Assembly (NCBI RefSeq): GCF_000002515.2 | Contig: NC_006042.1 | Span: forward strand, 1,488,001 to 1,552,000 | Reading direction: 5' to 3' | Source: Kluyveromyces lactis | Taxonomy: Eukaryota > Ascomycota > Saccharomycetes > Saccharomycetales > Saccharomycetaceae | Length of the DNA stretch: 64,000 bases | Shown: positions 38,134 through 47,655 of the stretch, piece by piece | Position numbering within the stretch: position 1 is the first letter of the stretch | Layout: each line of letters starts with the position of its first letter | Translations under genes and position numbers: made by a program | Notes under the pieces: model-generated | Told to the model about the DNA's origin: nothing | Seen by the model: the letters and a program-made list of their open reading frames with translations, nothing else | Databases searched by the model: none

Positions 38134-38891
38134 CATCGAAGAACGTGCCGTCTTCTCATAAACCTCCGCACATATGGATATTTTCCCGTACTTAGTGACT
38201 TTTCGTCGGGAATATCGCCCTTAACACGCATCCTCCAGTGCGCTTAGGATAGAAAACCTTCAGAAAAACATCGCTTTCGAAAAATAAAAAAAAATACTTT
38301 AAACATAATCAATCACAAACAATTATCATTGGATTGGACAGAAAACTTAGCAGAGAAATGCTCACAGACAGCGAAAGGGAAAAAAAAAAACGGCTTGAAA
38401 ATTTTGGGAATCGATTTTTTCTCTATGTAAAAAGCGATATAATGAAAAATATCTACAAAAATATAGTATATAATTCTTTTCAAACTAGAGAAAACTTTTT
38501 GGAAACGATATACATAGATTATTTATATATACGTTTAGTTGGTTATAGTATTAACCAGGGATTTAGTTTGCGCTGATCGATCAATCAATTCAACGGATTT
38601 GATTTAATATTTATTTTTGAAAAGAACGGAATAAAAGAAGCCTGCGTCTTTTAAATTTTTGTCCTTTACCTAACTGTCTATTTGTTCGTCTTTCTGGTAC
38701 AGATATTAAGAAAAGAATAATAATACATTCTCAGGATATTATCCATTGTCTGTGTGATACGAATATAAATTCAAGAATATCAGCTTTGATTCATACAAAT
38801 AGTTGTTAGAATATCAAAATTCGGGACATTTTTATCTTTTAGAAGAGAATTCAATTAATAGGAAACTAAAGTGATATCATAATAATAAACG

Positions 38892-39770
38892 ATGTTCAGA
38901 TCATTTTCTACTGCCGCTAAACAGGCCGTAAAAGGTACTTATGTTCAAAGAGCCATTGTTGGTGGTGCTGCTGTTGTCGGTATTGGTGCTTCAACAATGT
39001 TGTATGCTGATTCCTTGACTGCTGACGCTATGACAGCTGCTGAGCATGGTTTGCATGCCCCAGGTTACGGTTGGTCTCACAACGGTCCATTGGAAACTTT
39101 CGACCATTCTTCTATCAGACGTGGTTACCAAGTTTACCGTGAAGTTTGTGCTGCATGCCATTCTTTGGACCGTGTTGCATGGAGAACCATGGTTGGTGTT
39201 TCTCACACTAACGCCGAAGTCAGAGCCATGGCTGAAGAGTTCGAATACGATGACGAACCAGATGACCAAGGTAACCCAAAGAAGAGACCTGGTAAATTGG
39301 CTGATTATGTCCCAGGTCCATATCCAAACGAACAAGCTGCTAGAGCCGCTAACCAAGGTGCTCTACCTCCAGATTTGTCCTTGATCGTCAAGGCCAGACA
39401 CGGTGGTCCAGATTATATCTTTGCTTTGTTAACTGGTTACCCAGAAGAACCACCAGCCGGTGTTGTCTTGCCTCCAGGTGCCAACTACAACCCATACTTC
39501 CCAGGTGGTTCCATTGCGATGGGTAGAGTCTTGTTCGACGATTTGGTCGAATACGAAGACGGTACCCCAGCCACTACTTCTCAAATGGCTAAGGATGTTA
39601 CCACTTTCTTGCACTGGTGTTCTGAACCAGAACACGATGAAAGAAAGAGATTGGGTCTAAAGGCTATGATCGTATTGTCCTCTCTATACTTGTTGTCCGT
39701 CTGGGTCAAGAAGTTCAAGTGGGCTTCTATCAAGTCTAGAAAGATTGTCTTCAACCCACCAAAGAAATGA
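38892..39770 (+). CDS. CYT1: cytochrome c1, complex III
   Basis: 292 aa. Cytochrome c1 passes electrons from the Rieske protein to cytochrome c in the bc1 complex of the inner membrane. The bipartite presequence is visible: a basic start (MFRSFSTAAKQAVKG) and a hydrophobic sorting stretch (AIVGGAAVVGIGASTMLYA, residues 21-39). The heme-binding motif CAACH is at residues 86-90, and the axial Met lies in GGSIAMGRVLFDDLVEY. A C-terminal transmembrane anchor (LKAMIVLSSLYLLSVWV) precedes a basic matrix tail. Strong codon bias marks high expression. YOR065W. Confidence 0.97.
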   Translation: MFRSFSTAAKQAVKGTYVQRAIVGGAAVVGIGASTMLYADSLTADAMTAAEHGLHAPGYGWSHNGPLETFDHSSIRRGYQVYREVCAACHSLDRVAWRTMVGVSHTNAEVRAMAEEFEYDDEPDDQGNPKKRPGKLADYVPGPYPNEQAARAANQGALPPDLSLIVKARHGGPDYIFALLTGYPEEPPAGVVLPPGANYNPYFPGGSIAMGRVLFDDLVEYEDGTPATTSQMAKDVTTFLHWCSEPEHDERKRLGLKAMIVLSSLYLLSVWVKKFKWASIKSRKIVFNPPKK

Positions 39771-41358
39771 GTTTTTTTGAATATTAATGTCGAAACGAAT
39801 AAAGACTAATTCATATCAACTCTTTCTATTTTATTCTCTCAACTCTCTACTTCTGTTTCTCCCCATTTCCGGAGAAACTTGCAAGGTCTCTTCTTTTTTG
39901 CTACTTGATTGATCAGTATTTGATTGTTGGTAATCAAATGTGATCTTAATCATTTAGATCAGAGATACATCAAATATATTCATCTTTCCACCCATACATC
40001 CCACACCGTCTGACACATAAAAAAGGATTCTAACAAAACAAAATGGCTTGACCATCAACCATGCTTAAAAACATCTTATAAAGAGGGAAAAGGAAGCTCG
40101 ATTATCAAGAATGAAACGGTGAGGATTTAAATGAAAACTTTTTTTACGAACAACCCCTCTCTTTATTCTCATCTTCTGAGAATATGGTACTTCGGGGGAA
40201 CAAATAGTGTTTTTTTCTTACGAATTAGAAAGAATTGAACCTCCTCCTTTGTACGTCATAATACTACTTTCCATGAAGAAATTGTCTTTTCATTTTTTCT
40301 TCTGGAACATGCGATACGTTTATTTATTTGGGAACAATGATCTATTTTTCTCTTGATCTGTTACTCTTCATTTTGTTTTCAACTCTATCCTCTCTGTTCG
40401 AATTCTTTACCCATAGTCTTTTGCCTGCCTTTTTTCCTTCTCTTTTTCATGGCTTTTTAACTTTGATCGTTTGTTCTCTCTCTCAACACTTGTAATAATG
40501 AAAGAGAAACAAATGTCCTCGTTGTTGTTAATTTTATTATCCTGTCATCCACATTTTATTTATTACGAAATTTCCCTAACTTATCCTAAACTTAACTTAA
40601 CTTAACTTATCCTGTCAATTAAAAAAAGAACACCTCTTTTAAAACCATAAAAAAAGTATCAACAAAAATTCATCATTTATCTTCATGTCTTTATGATAAT
40701 AACTTATTATTTGAATTGTTTACCCCCCTGCTTTGCTCACTAGCTGAAGGAGAAATCCATTGAACTGGTTCAAAAGTTCAACGCATCCACTTGTATTTCT
40801 TTTGCTTCATCATATTTATTATCACTGATTTGCCTATCTACTGCTCTTGCATTCCCGGTCCTACACATCATGCGCGAATTAGATTTCTTTCTGTGCTCAT
40901 TATTCTTCTCAAATATTCACTTTACTTTGTTTACAATCTTTGTTTGGAATATGCTTGGGAATATCGAAGCTGAGTAGCAATAGCACTTCATGGAATTGTG
41001 CAAGCAATGAAAACCAATTGGATTTAGATTATCTTCGGTTGTTTCACTCAAAGTTGGAAAGTGAGCTCAATTATATAGGAACTCTTCAACATCTTGAAAT
41101 ATAGTTTGAACATGTATTTGTATATGATATCACGAATATATATACATATATATTTATAATATAACATAGTGTATTACAACATCTGAAGCTATTAACTACG
41201 AGGTTCGCATATTATTACGACCTAACACCTTCATACTTTGGGTTTAAGACTTCAAAGTTAACATTTAGGTAAATATTAATAAACCAAAGTGAAATTTGAA
41301 TTGAATAAAAATATTCCAAGTTTGCAAAACGGAAATGAATACTCACCAGACCCTCCAA
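39771..41358. other. long gene-free region downstream of CYT1
   Basis: About 1.6 kb of T-rich, low-complexity DNA with no convincing frame. There is an ACTTA-type tandem run near 40577-40615 (AACTTAACTTAACTTA). No tRNA or LTR recognised. It may hold an unannotated RNA or an origin, but I see no proof. Confidence 0.4.
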
Positions 41359-41706
41359 TCACTTGTAACAATCAGCCTTGTAGTTAATGGCGTTACCAAT
41401 TATCCTATACTGAGGGTTCCCACAACATAAAGGTATGCAATCGTCATAATTATCACGTGACAGACTTACTAGCTCAGGTTGGTCCTTCTCGTTCTTGCCG
41501 TTTCGTGTTATTACCCTTTTAGGAAAGCTAATGAATTTCTGAATCTTCTTTCTCAGTAAGGAAAAGACTTTAAATAATTGCGGCATCTGAGTATTAATTT
41601 TGCAGTTGAAACCACTGTTCACACTGCTGGTACCTCTTTCTAATAACTTCAAGTGAGGTTTTCTTACCGCTTTAGAGGTGTAATTGAATTGGTACAAGTG
41701 AGGCAT
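41359..41706 (-). CDS. hypothetical small basic protein
   Basis: 115 aa from an ATG at 41706. I do not recognise it. It is Lys/Arg-rich in the middle (LLRKKIQKFISFPKRVITRNGK) with six cysteines in all, four of them near the C-terminus. The frame lies in an otherwise gene-poor stretch between CYT1 and MSA1, divergent from MSA1 by 268 bp. A CACGTG falls inside it. No domain or S. cerevisiae syntenic counterpart is known to me, and codon use is unbiased. It could be a lineage-specific gene or a chance frame. Confidence 0.35.
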   Translation of the reverse strand: MPHLYQFNYTSKAVRKPHLKLLERGTSSVNSGFNCKINTQMPQLFKVFSLLRKKIQKFISFPKRVITRNGKNEKDQPELVSLSRDNYDDCIPLCCGNPQYRIIGNAINYKADCYK

Positions 41707-41974
41707 CTCCTTTTGTTGTAGTATTAACTTTTCGAGACACGTTGCGACGTGTGGGATAAAATATCAAGTTGCTGAAGTTCCGTTCAAGTCATACTTCTTC
41801 TTTGCGGTTACATTCGATCACATACAAAGCACTGAGAAGAGCTGACAGTATTTATTTTGACAGAGCATACACTTATTGTGGTCATATAAATACCTCTAAG
41901 GATTCTTTCAGTAAAAAGGGAAAAGTTTTCCGCACACCTAGAGTACAGATTCACTATTAAAAGCGAGCTACAAG

Positions 41975-43561
41975 ATGTGTAGCAAGGACGGTTCTACGAA
42001 CAGTAACGTTACAACGCCAAAGAAACGGGGCAGACCTGCTATTCTAAAACAGTACTCTGACCCTATGAAGTCCCCAATGGCTCAAACATCGTTACAGATG
42101 CAAAAATCTCAACAATCTTTCAATAAGCCATTGATGCGTATCGGTCATTCTCCGACTAAGTTCAAGACTCCTCAAAGGAAAAGAAGAGGTAGCGGTACAG
42201 ATATCTCTCCACCACATTCTGCTACTGGCTCTACAAAAAAAGGGAGATATAGAGGTGTTGTGATGAATTCTCCTTCTTCGGCTGGTTCGAAATCTATCAG
42301 ACCAAAATCTAAGAGGGATGACGAATTTTCACTTTCGAAAACTGATGATGAGGATGCAGATTTGGATGATCCAAGTAATTATGATGGTCATGACACTAGA
42401 TCTCTTAACCATCCCCCTAGTTCTGCTCCAGGAACTCCTTTAGATCAGGTGTTTTCATCAATTTCTAGGCATCATAATGTTAGAAGTTCGCCTCCTGTTA
42501 TGTTTAATTCCGACTCACCAATTCAAGCGAAACGTAAATTAGCTGTTGACATGAACGAAACCTCTCATTGGAATGAGGACAGTACTGTGAGTGAGAAGAG
42601 ATGGAAATTTATGTTGAACGTTGGCAAAAATGGTAAAGCTTGCATTGAAACGAACTCCTTGAAAACTACAGACACCATAGAATCAGATTCCCAAGCTGAA
42701 AAGAGTCTTCAACCCCCAAAACATTTGTTGGAAACCCCAGTTAAAGTGGCTGATGTTGACGAAAACGGTGTGGCTAGATTCGACAAGAAAAGAGTTATGG
42801 GTTTCTTGAGACAGATGAAATCGAAAAATAAGACATTGGATGACAAACCACTCCCTGAACAAACAAAAAGGTTTACTATCCCTTCGTCACCAGCGGGTCC
42901 TCCAAATTCAACGGGTACAATTGCTGAACCATTGACGCCGAAATGCTCTCAATTGATGCAATTTAGAACTGGTTTCACTCCGAATTTTAACATTGACGAG
43001 TTACTTGTGAGTCCGAAACTTCAAGAATCATTGAATAAAAACCTTTTCAAATCTCCTAACCAATACGTATTTAAAGTACTGTCTGGAGATCCCCTGTTGA
43101 TCAACGATCATCAGGAGACAGATATTATGAATCCTCCTCATAGCCAAGAAGTGTCAGATATATTATCATTTCTAAATTCTCCAAAACGAGGAACCAATTT
43201 GAGTACCCCACCATCTCATTTGGTCAATTTCAGCTCACCAAGAGCGAATAGCAGAACATTCGCATCCAATTTGAACAATGTAAAGCTGCAATTGCCTGCA
43301 CTCAGCACCCCCAAAACTGATTCACATCAAAGTCAACAATTGCAGCATACATTGCTTCCTTCAACTCCTTTATTGAAATTAGCTACTACTGGAACGCCAT
43401 CACAATTCACACCTATAATACAAAAACAAATGAATGATGAAAGCAAATTCCCATTGACGCACTCTGTGCACCCCATCAATCTACGAAAAAGTCAAGTAAA
43501 GAAGTTGGAATCCAATGATGATGCCAGAATGGCGTTGAAGAAATTGATCAACGGTAATTAG
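41975..43561 (+). CDS. MSA1: G1/S transcription co-activator Msa1/Msa2-type
   Basis: 528 aa. The pre-duplication ortholog of MSA1 (YOR066W) and MSA2 (YKR077W), which bind SBF and MBF and time G1/S transcription. The protein is mostly disordered, Ser/Pro-rich and full of SP/TP sites (possible Cdk sites). Two conserved blocks stand out: SEKRWKFMLNVGKNGKACIE (about residues 205-224), which looks like the GTB motif shared with Whi5 and Nrm1, and LMQFRTGFTPNFNIDELL (about residues 327-344). A basic N-terminal TPKKRGRPA resembles an AT-hook. Position between CYT1 and ALG8 supports the call. Confidence 0.88.
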   Translation: MCSKDGSTNSNVTTPKKRGRPAILKQYSDPMKSPMAQTSLQMQKSQQSFNKPLMRIGHSPTKFKTPQRKRRGSGTDISPPHSATGSTKKGRYRGVVMNSPSSAGSKSIRPKSKRDDEFSLSKTDDEDADLDDPSNYDGHDTRSLNHPPSSAPGTPLDQVFSSISRHHNVRSSPPVMFNSDSPIQAKRKLAVDMNETSHWNEDSTVSEKRWKFMLNVGKNGKACIETNSLKTTDTIESDSQAEKSLQPPKHLLETPVKVADVDENGVARFDKKRVMGFLRQMKSKNKTLDDKPLPEQTKRFTIPSSPAGPPNSTGTIAEPLTPKCSQLMQFRTGFTPNFNIDELLVSPKLQESLNKNLFKSPNQYVFKVLSGDPLLINDHQETDIMNPPHSQEVSDILSFLNSPKRGTNLSTPPSHLVNFSSPRANSRTFASNLNNVKLQLPALSTPKTDSHQSQQLQHTLLPSTPLLKLATTGTPSQFTPIIQKQMNDESKFPLTHSVHPINLRKSQVKKLESNDDARMALKKLINGN

Positions 43562-43744
43562 TCTCAAGCGTTCCATACTCTAACCGATTATTTCACTTCT
43601 CGAAAACAGTCCACGTTTGGACTCAATTTGGCCCATTTCATAACCATGACTGCCGCCTGTCTTTCAGATTTTATGATTCTTTGTAACAATATTATACGGA
43701 CTTCCATTTCGAAACTAGATACTTTTTTATATACTACCATTACA

Positions 43745-45430
43745 TTAATTCCACATTGGCTCATCAAAATTGAACAACCAAGAAAGCCCTATCCAGGAGC
43801 TTAAGACCCCGATGGAGCAGTAAATGGAGTAGATCATTAGTCCCAAAAACTCATATTTGTCGAGAGCGGCGTACTTGTGTTTGAGCACATCTAAGGCCTG
43901 CACAAATAAGACCATTGGTATCAAAAGCAAGTAATAACAAATTGCTAATCTATCAAAGAAAAAAATTCTTCTTACACCGCTTCTGTTGACCTTACTCGTC
44001 TGACCCATAGCATAGAAGTATAAAATGCACCAGATGAAAGTGTACAAGAATTTTAGTAAAAAGTCTTGAGATTCGTAAAGCAATGGGAATAAAGACACAT
44101 ATCCCGCAGAGGCCAACAATGTGAATGGTGTCAAAAGCCTTCTATCGAAAGGAACTAAGAAGGAAAATGGAAAGATAACTAACATAATAGCCTTTTCATG
44201 AACATGCCAGCCAAATAAGAAGGAGACAAACCCACATAGGGTCAAAGAACCTACAAACCTCTTGAAGGATGGATCGAATAAAACTGGGACGACAGCCAAG
44301 ATCTGATAGAATAGAGTTAATAAGAAAGTTAACTTGGGGGTAATTTGAGGAAGAACAACGAAAAACACATCTTGAACCAATCCACGAGTGCCTGAGTTGT
44401 TTGACTCAATCCTGACATGAATATCAGCAGCAGTCTTTGGCATAGAAGTCAAGACGATGCTTAGAATCTTTTGCAAATATGGTAGTTTCAAAACTAAAAC
44501 GGTAAGAACTTTATCAGTGAAAGAGTACACCGCCCAAACATTTGGTGCCCAATAAGCATGTGTGAGACCTCTAGAGAAGGGAAATAATCTCGCTAATAAT
44601 TGTTGCCATGTTGTAATAAAGGGCAAAAAAGCCAACGAAAATATACCCATGACAACTGATGCCAATTTAAGTAAATTCGACCACTGTACAATTGATATAA
44701 GATCTTTGTAGGACCTAAATTTGAAACTGCTGAAATCAAGCACGTATGCTCTAAGTAAAAAGACAAAATAAGCTGGGGCAAGATACAAAAAGATGTGCTT
44801 GAAACATAATGCAATGGAAAAGAACGCCGCACATAGTATATATCTCTTATTTTTGGCTGCCACAATTGAAGATATTAATATTCCGAAAAGGAAACCATTG
44901 TACTGGAAGTGTATATGGTCTACTATCAAAAGTCCTGGAGACAAAACAATACTACTGGCCACAACAAAGTTGGCACTCTTCTCTGAAATATCACTAGTGT
45001 TGATGAAAACTTGAAGGGCGGCATAAAGCACCAATTCACTCAATATAACTGTAATTCTTTGAAATATAATAGTTGGCAAACCGAAGCTGCCGACTTTTAC
45101 TATATCCAAACACCCATCTTCTGCCACTGATTTTGGAACAAATTGAGAAAGGAACCATTCAAAATATGCAAAAAATGGGGGATAATCAAGAGTCCATTGA
45201 CTAGTAGATTCCACATACCATTTATTCAGTGGGAGTTTGTTAGTGATGGCCAACCAATTTCTATGTACGTCAAAATCTGTGCTATAATAACCTGGGAATA
45301 GTAACACTTTCAACACCGTAGCACATATCCAGAAATTCCAAAGCGAATAACGTCTTGTCTTCACGTTATTGATAGCATTAGGTGCAGAATTTCGTTTACC
45401 TTGACTAACCTTTGCATCAGACTTTGCCAT
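43745..45430 (-). CDS. ALG8: ER alpha-1,3-glucosyltransferase Alg8
   Basis: 561 aa; S. cerevisiae Alg8 is 577. It adds the second glucose to the dolichol-linked oligosaccharide in the ER lumen, using dolichol-P-glucose. A polytopic membrane protein with about a dozen hydrophobic segments. Family motifs of the ALG6/ALG8 group are visible: YYSTDFDVHRNWLAITNKLP (acidic first-loop motif), WTLDYPPFFAYFEWFLSQF, HIHFQYNGFLFGILI and THAYWAPNVWAVY, and LFGWHVHEKAIMLV near the C-terminus. YOR067C. Divergent from VPS5. Confidence 0.95.
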   Translation of the reverse strand: MAKSDAKVSQGKRNSAPNAINNVKTRRYSLWNFWICATVLKVLLFPGYYSTDFDVHRNWLAITNKLPLNKWYVESTSQWTLDYPPFFAYFEWFLSQFVPKSVAEDGCLDIVKVGSFGLPTIIFQRITVILSELVLYAALQVFINTSDISEKSANFVVASSIVLSPGLLIVDHIHFQYNGFLFGILISSIVAAKNKRYILCAAFFSIALCFKHIFLYLAPAYFVFLLRAYVLDFSSFKFRSYKDLISIVQWSNLLKLASVVMGIFSLAFLPFITTWQQLLARLFPFSRGLTHAYWAPNVWAVYSFTDKVLTVLVLKLPYLQKILSIVLTSMPKTAADIHVRIESNNSGTRGLVQDVFFVVLPQITPKLTFLLTLFYQILAVVPVLFDPSFKRFVGSLTLCGFVSFLFGWHVHEKAIMLVIFPFSFLVPFDRRLLTPFTLLASAGYVSLFPLLYESQDFLLKFLYTFIWCILYFYAMGQTSKVNRSGVRRIFFFDRLAICYYLLLIPMVLFVQALDVLKHKYAALDKYEFLGLMIYSIYCSIGVLSSWIGLSWLFNFDEPMWN

Positions 45431-45627
45431 CGTGGCAATTGTGCTCTCGGGTCTACCGGTTTATTCTCTTTTGTTCCAGTCTTATGGTGATGTATATGTC
45501 TGTATAATAACAACAGCGATTTTAAGTAAATATTATTTTTGACCAGATTCAGGTAAGAACCAAGGTTCTCCTTTAGTTATCAACATTCAACAAAGGCAAC
45601 AAAAGCCAAATCAGAAAGCAACACGCC

Positions 45628-47625
45628 ATGGAGTTTGATAATGATCTTGGCAGGTCAGTCTGGGATGATAACCCAGAAGAAAACCCATTCAATGAGTTAA
45701 GTAGAACGTTTGCAAACCTGGGCAAACCGGCTGATCAAGAGCAACCATTTGAAGAGGAACATGAACCGGAAGAAAATGAATCGACAGGCGATGGCGTCAA
45801 TGATGTGGGCATCACCGATAAGAACGGATGGCATGCTTCTAGCTATCAGACACCGGTGAGAAGCAGCGTTTCTAATGATGAATCTCCCTTGAATTCTGGT
45901 CCTCTATCCGCTAGCGAACCAATTCTTGAGAGACACACTGACAAATTAGAATTGCTTGGTTCTTTAGCCCCTGAAGAAGATCCATTACATGAGCTTACAC
46001 AAACGGCTACTCTTCAGTCCCCAAAGAAAAGTGATCCTTTATTTAGTGGGTTAGAAAAATCGCCATTGCACATCTTTGATGATAATTCCACAGGCCATAT
46101 CAGTTCACAACATCAGCCTCAAATGAAAACAAAGTCTGGGAAACTAAACAAGCTTTTCTCGAGCGCAAGGACTCGCAGGCATCCTATTAAACCAACACAA
46201 GAGAAAGCTTCGATTTCTATTCATGACCCACTAGTAGAAAGCCTAGTCGAGAAAGAGAAAAATGAACAGTTTGTTGAGGAGTCATTGGCTGATGACAAAG
46301 ACGAAGGTAAGCTGTCATTGGAACGTGAAATGGATTCACCTCTATATTTAATTGCTGAGAGAAAGGTACCATCCTACATTCCGAAAACGAATAGCACAAT
46401 GTCTAGCAGTAACACACAAGAGACAATTGAGAAATTCCAGATTTCGGTCGTTGATCCAATGAAAATTGGAGACATTACGTCTGTCTACGTGGAGTATACC
46501 GTCATAAGCAAGTCTAATTTACTAGAGGGCAAACCAACTAGAGTTAAAAGACGTTATAGAGACTTTAGATGGCTTTACAGGCAACTACAACACAACCATT
46601 GGGGTAAAATAATACCCCCACCTCCTGAAAAACAAGCGGTTGGTAGATTTAAACAAGATTTTATTGAAAATAGAAGGGCTCAGATGGAACGAATGCTCCA
46701 ACATATCGCTAGTAATCATGTGCTTCAGAAGGATGAAGACTTTATACTATTCTTGACTTCAGAGAAATGGAGCCAAGAGTCCAAAGTAAGAGAGCAGATT
46801 TCAGGTTCAAAGGCCTCTCATGATAGTAATGATATTTCTGATATTCATATCTCTGAATTGAAACTCCTTGGTTCTGAGGATGCAGAAAGAGTCTTGAAGA
46901 ATGGTGGATTAGATACAGAGACTGGAGGAAGTTTTATGGGACTATCCTTTGCAACTGCTCCAAAATATAAGGAGCCTGACCAATTCTTTGTAGATGCTGC
47001 TGAAAAAATGGATATATTAGAGGAGCAATTGAAGCAGTTGTACAAAGCTTTGGAACTGGTCGATTCTCAAAGATCAGATTTGTGTTCGGTAATTAATGAG
47101 TTTAGTGAAACTTTGAAAGCACTGGCTGATTTGGAATTATCGAATCGAACATCAGATCTACTTCAAAACTTTGCGGAAGTCCACCTTCGTATAAAAGAGT
47201 CTACTTCCAGGAGCTCAATGCAGGATTCGCTAACACTTGGCATAACTATCGATGATAATCTCAGGGCAATAGGTAGTGTGAAAGCCGTGCTAAATCAAAG
47301 GAAAAAACTCGGTTACTATATTCTGCTTGTTGAAAACGACCTGAATAAGAAGCAAACCCAATTCAACAAAGTGTCAGGAAACTCTGCCAATAGTGAAAAG
47401 GCCACCTCAATTGAAAACGAACTTCGCATCCTCACATCCCGATGCAATAAAATAAAACAGGAATGGCAGACAATCGCTGAAGTTATAAGAAAAGATGTTA
47501 ACCAACATGACGTCGATACAATTGAAGATTTTAGGAATAACATGGAAATATACCTTGAGTCAGCCATTGAAAGTCAAAAAGAGTGCATTGAAATTTGGGA
47601 AACGTTCTACCAGAATAATCTATAA
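45628..47625 (+). CDS. VPS5: retromer sorting nexin Vps5 (PX-BAR)
   Basis: 665 aa; S. cerevisiae Vps5 is 675. With Vps17 it forms the membrane-bending half of retromer, returning Vps10 from endosome to Golgi. The first 250 residues are acidic and disordered. A PX domain spans about residues 265-380, with the PI3P-binding RRYRDFRWLYRQL (from about residue 307) and the PPPPEKQ loop. A BAR domain of long helices follows from about residue 440 (AEKMDILEEQLKQLYKALE) to the end. Single ortholog of YOR069W, with YKR078W as the other relative. Stop is only 30 bp from the TRZ1 stop (convergent). Confidence 0.95.
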   Translation: MEFDNDLGRSVWDDNPEENPFNELSRTFANLGKPADQEQPFEEEHEPEENESTGDGVNDVGITDKNGWHASSYQTPVRSSVSNDESPLNSGPLSASEPILERHTDKLELLGSLAPEEDPLHELTQTATLQSPKKSDPLFSGLEKSPLHIFDDNSTGHISSQHQPQMKTKSGKLNKLFSSARTRRHPIKPTQEKASISIHDPLVESLVEKEKNEQFVEESLADDKDEGKLSLEREMDSPLYLIAERKVPSYIPKTNSTMSSSNTQETIEKFQISVVDPMKIGDITSVYVEYTVISKSNLLEGKPTRVKRRYRDFRWLYRQLQHNHWGKIIPPPPEKQAVGRFKQDFIENRRAQMERMLQHIASNHVLQKDEDFILFLTSEKWSQESKVREQISGSKASHDSNDISDIHISELKLLGSEDAERVLKNGGLDTETGGSFMGLSFATAPKYKEPDQFFVDAAEKMDILEEQLKQLYKALELVDSQRSDLCSVINEFSETLKALADLELSNRTSDLLQNFAEVHLRIKESTSRSSMQDSLTLGITIDDNLRAIGSVKAVLNQRKKLGYYILLVENDLNKKQTQFNKVSGNSANSEKATSIENELRILTSRCNKIKQEWQTIAEVIRKDVNQHDVDTIEDFRNNMEIYLESAIESQKECIEIWETFYQNNL

Positions 47626-47655
47626 ATTATGAATAATGGTTTACTGTCATTTGTA

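Larger units (their letters stand above)
37987..38891. other. divergent intergenic region YNG1-CYT1
   Basis: It contains an inverted repeat of two Cbf1 sites (38064-38095) and a HAP-type ACCAATCA (38126-38133). The proximal 500 bp before CYT1 are very AT-rich. Small frames there are not credible. Confidence 0.5.

Noticed and set aside
38991-39635. Minus-strand frames opposite CYT1
   Set aside because: Shadows of a strongly biased gene.
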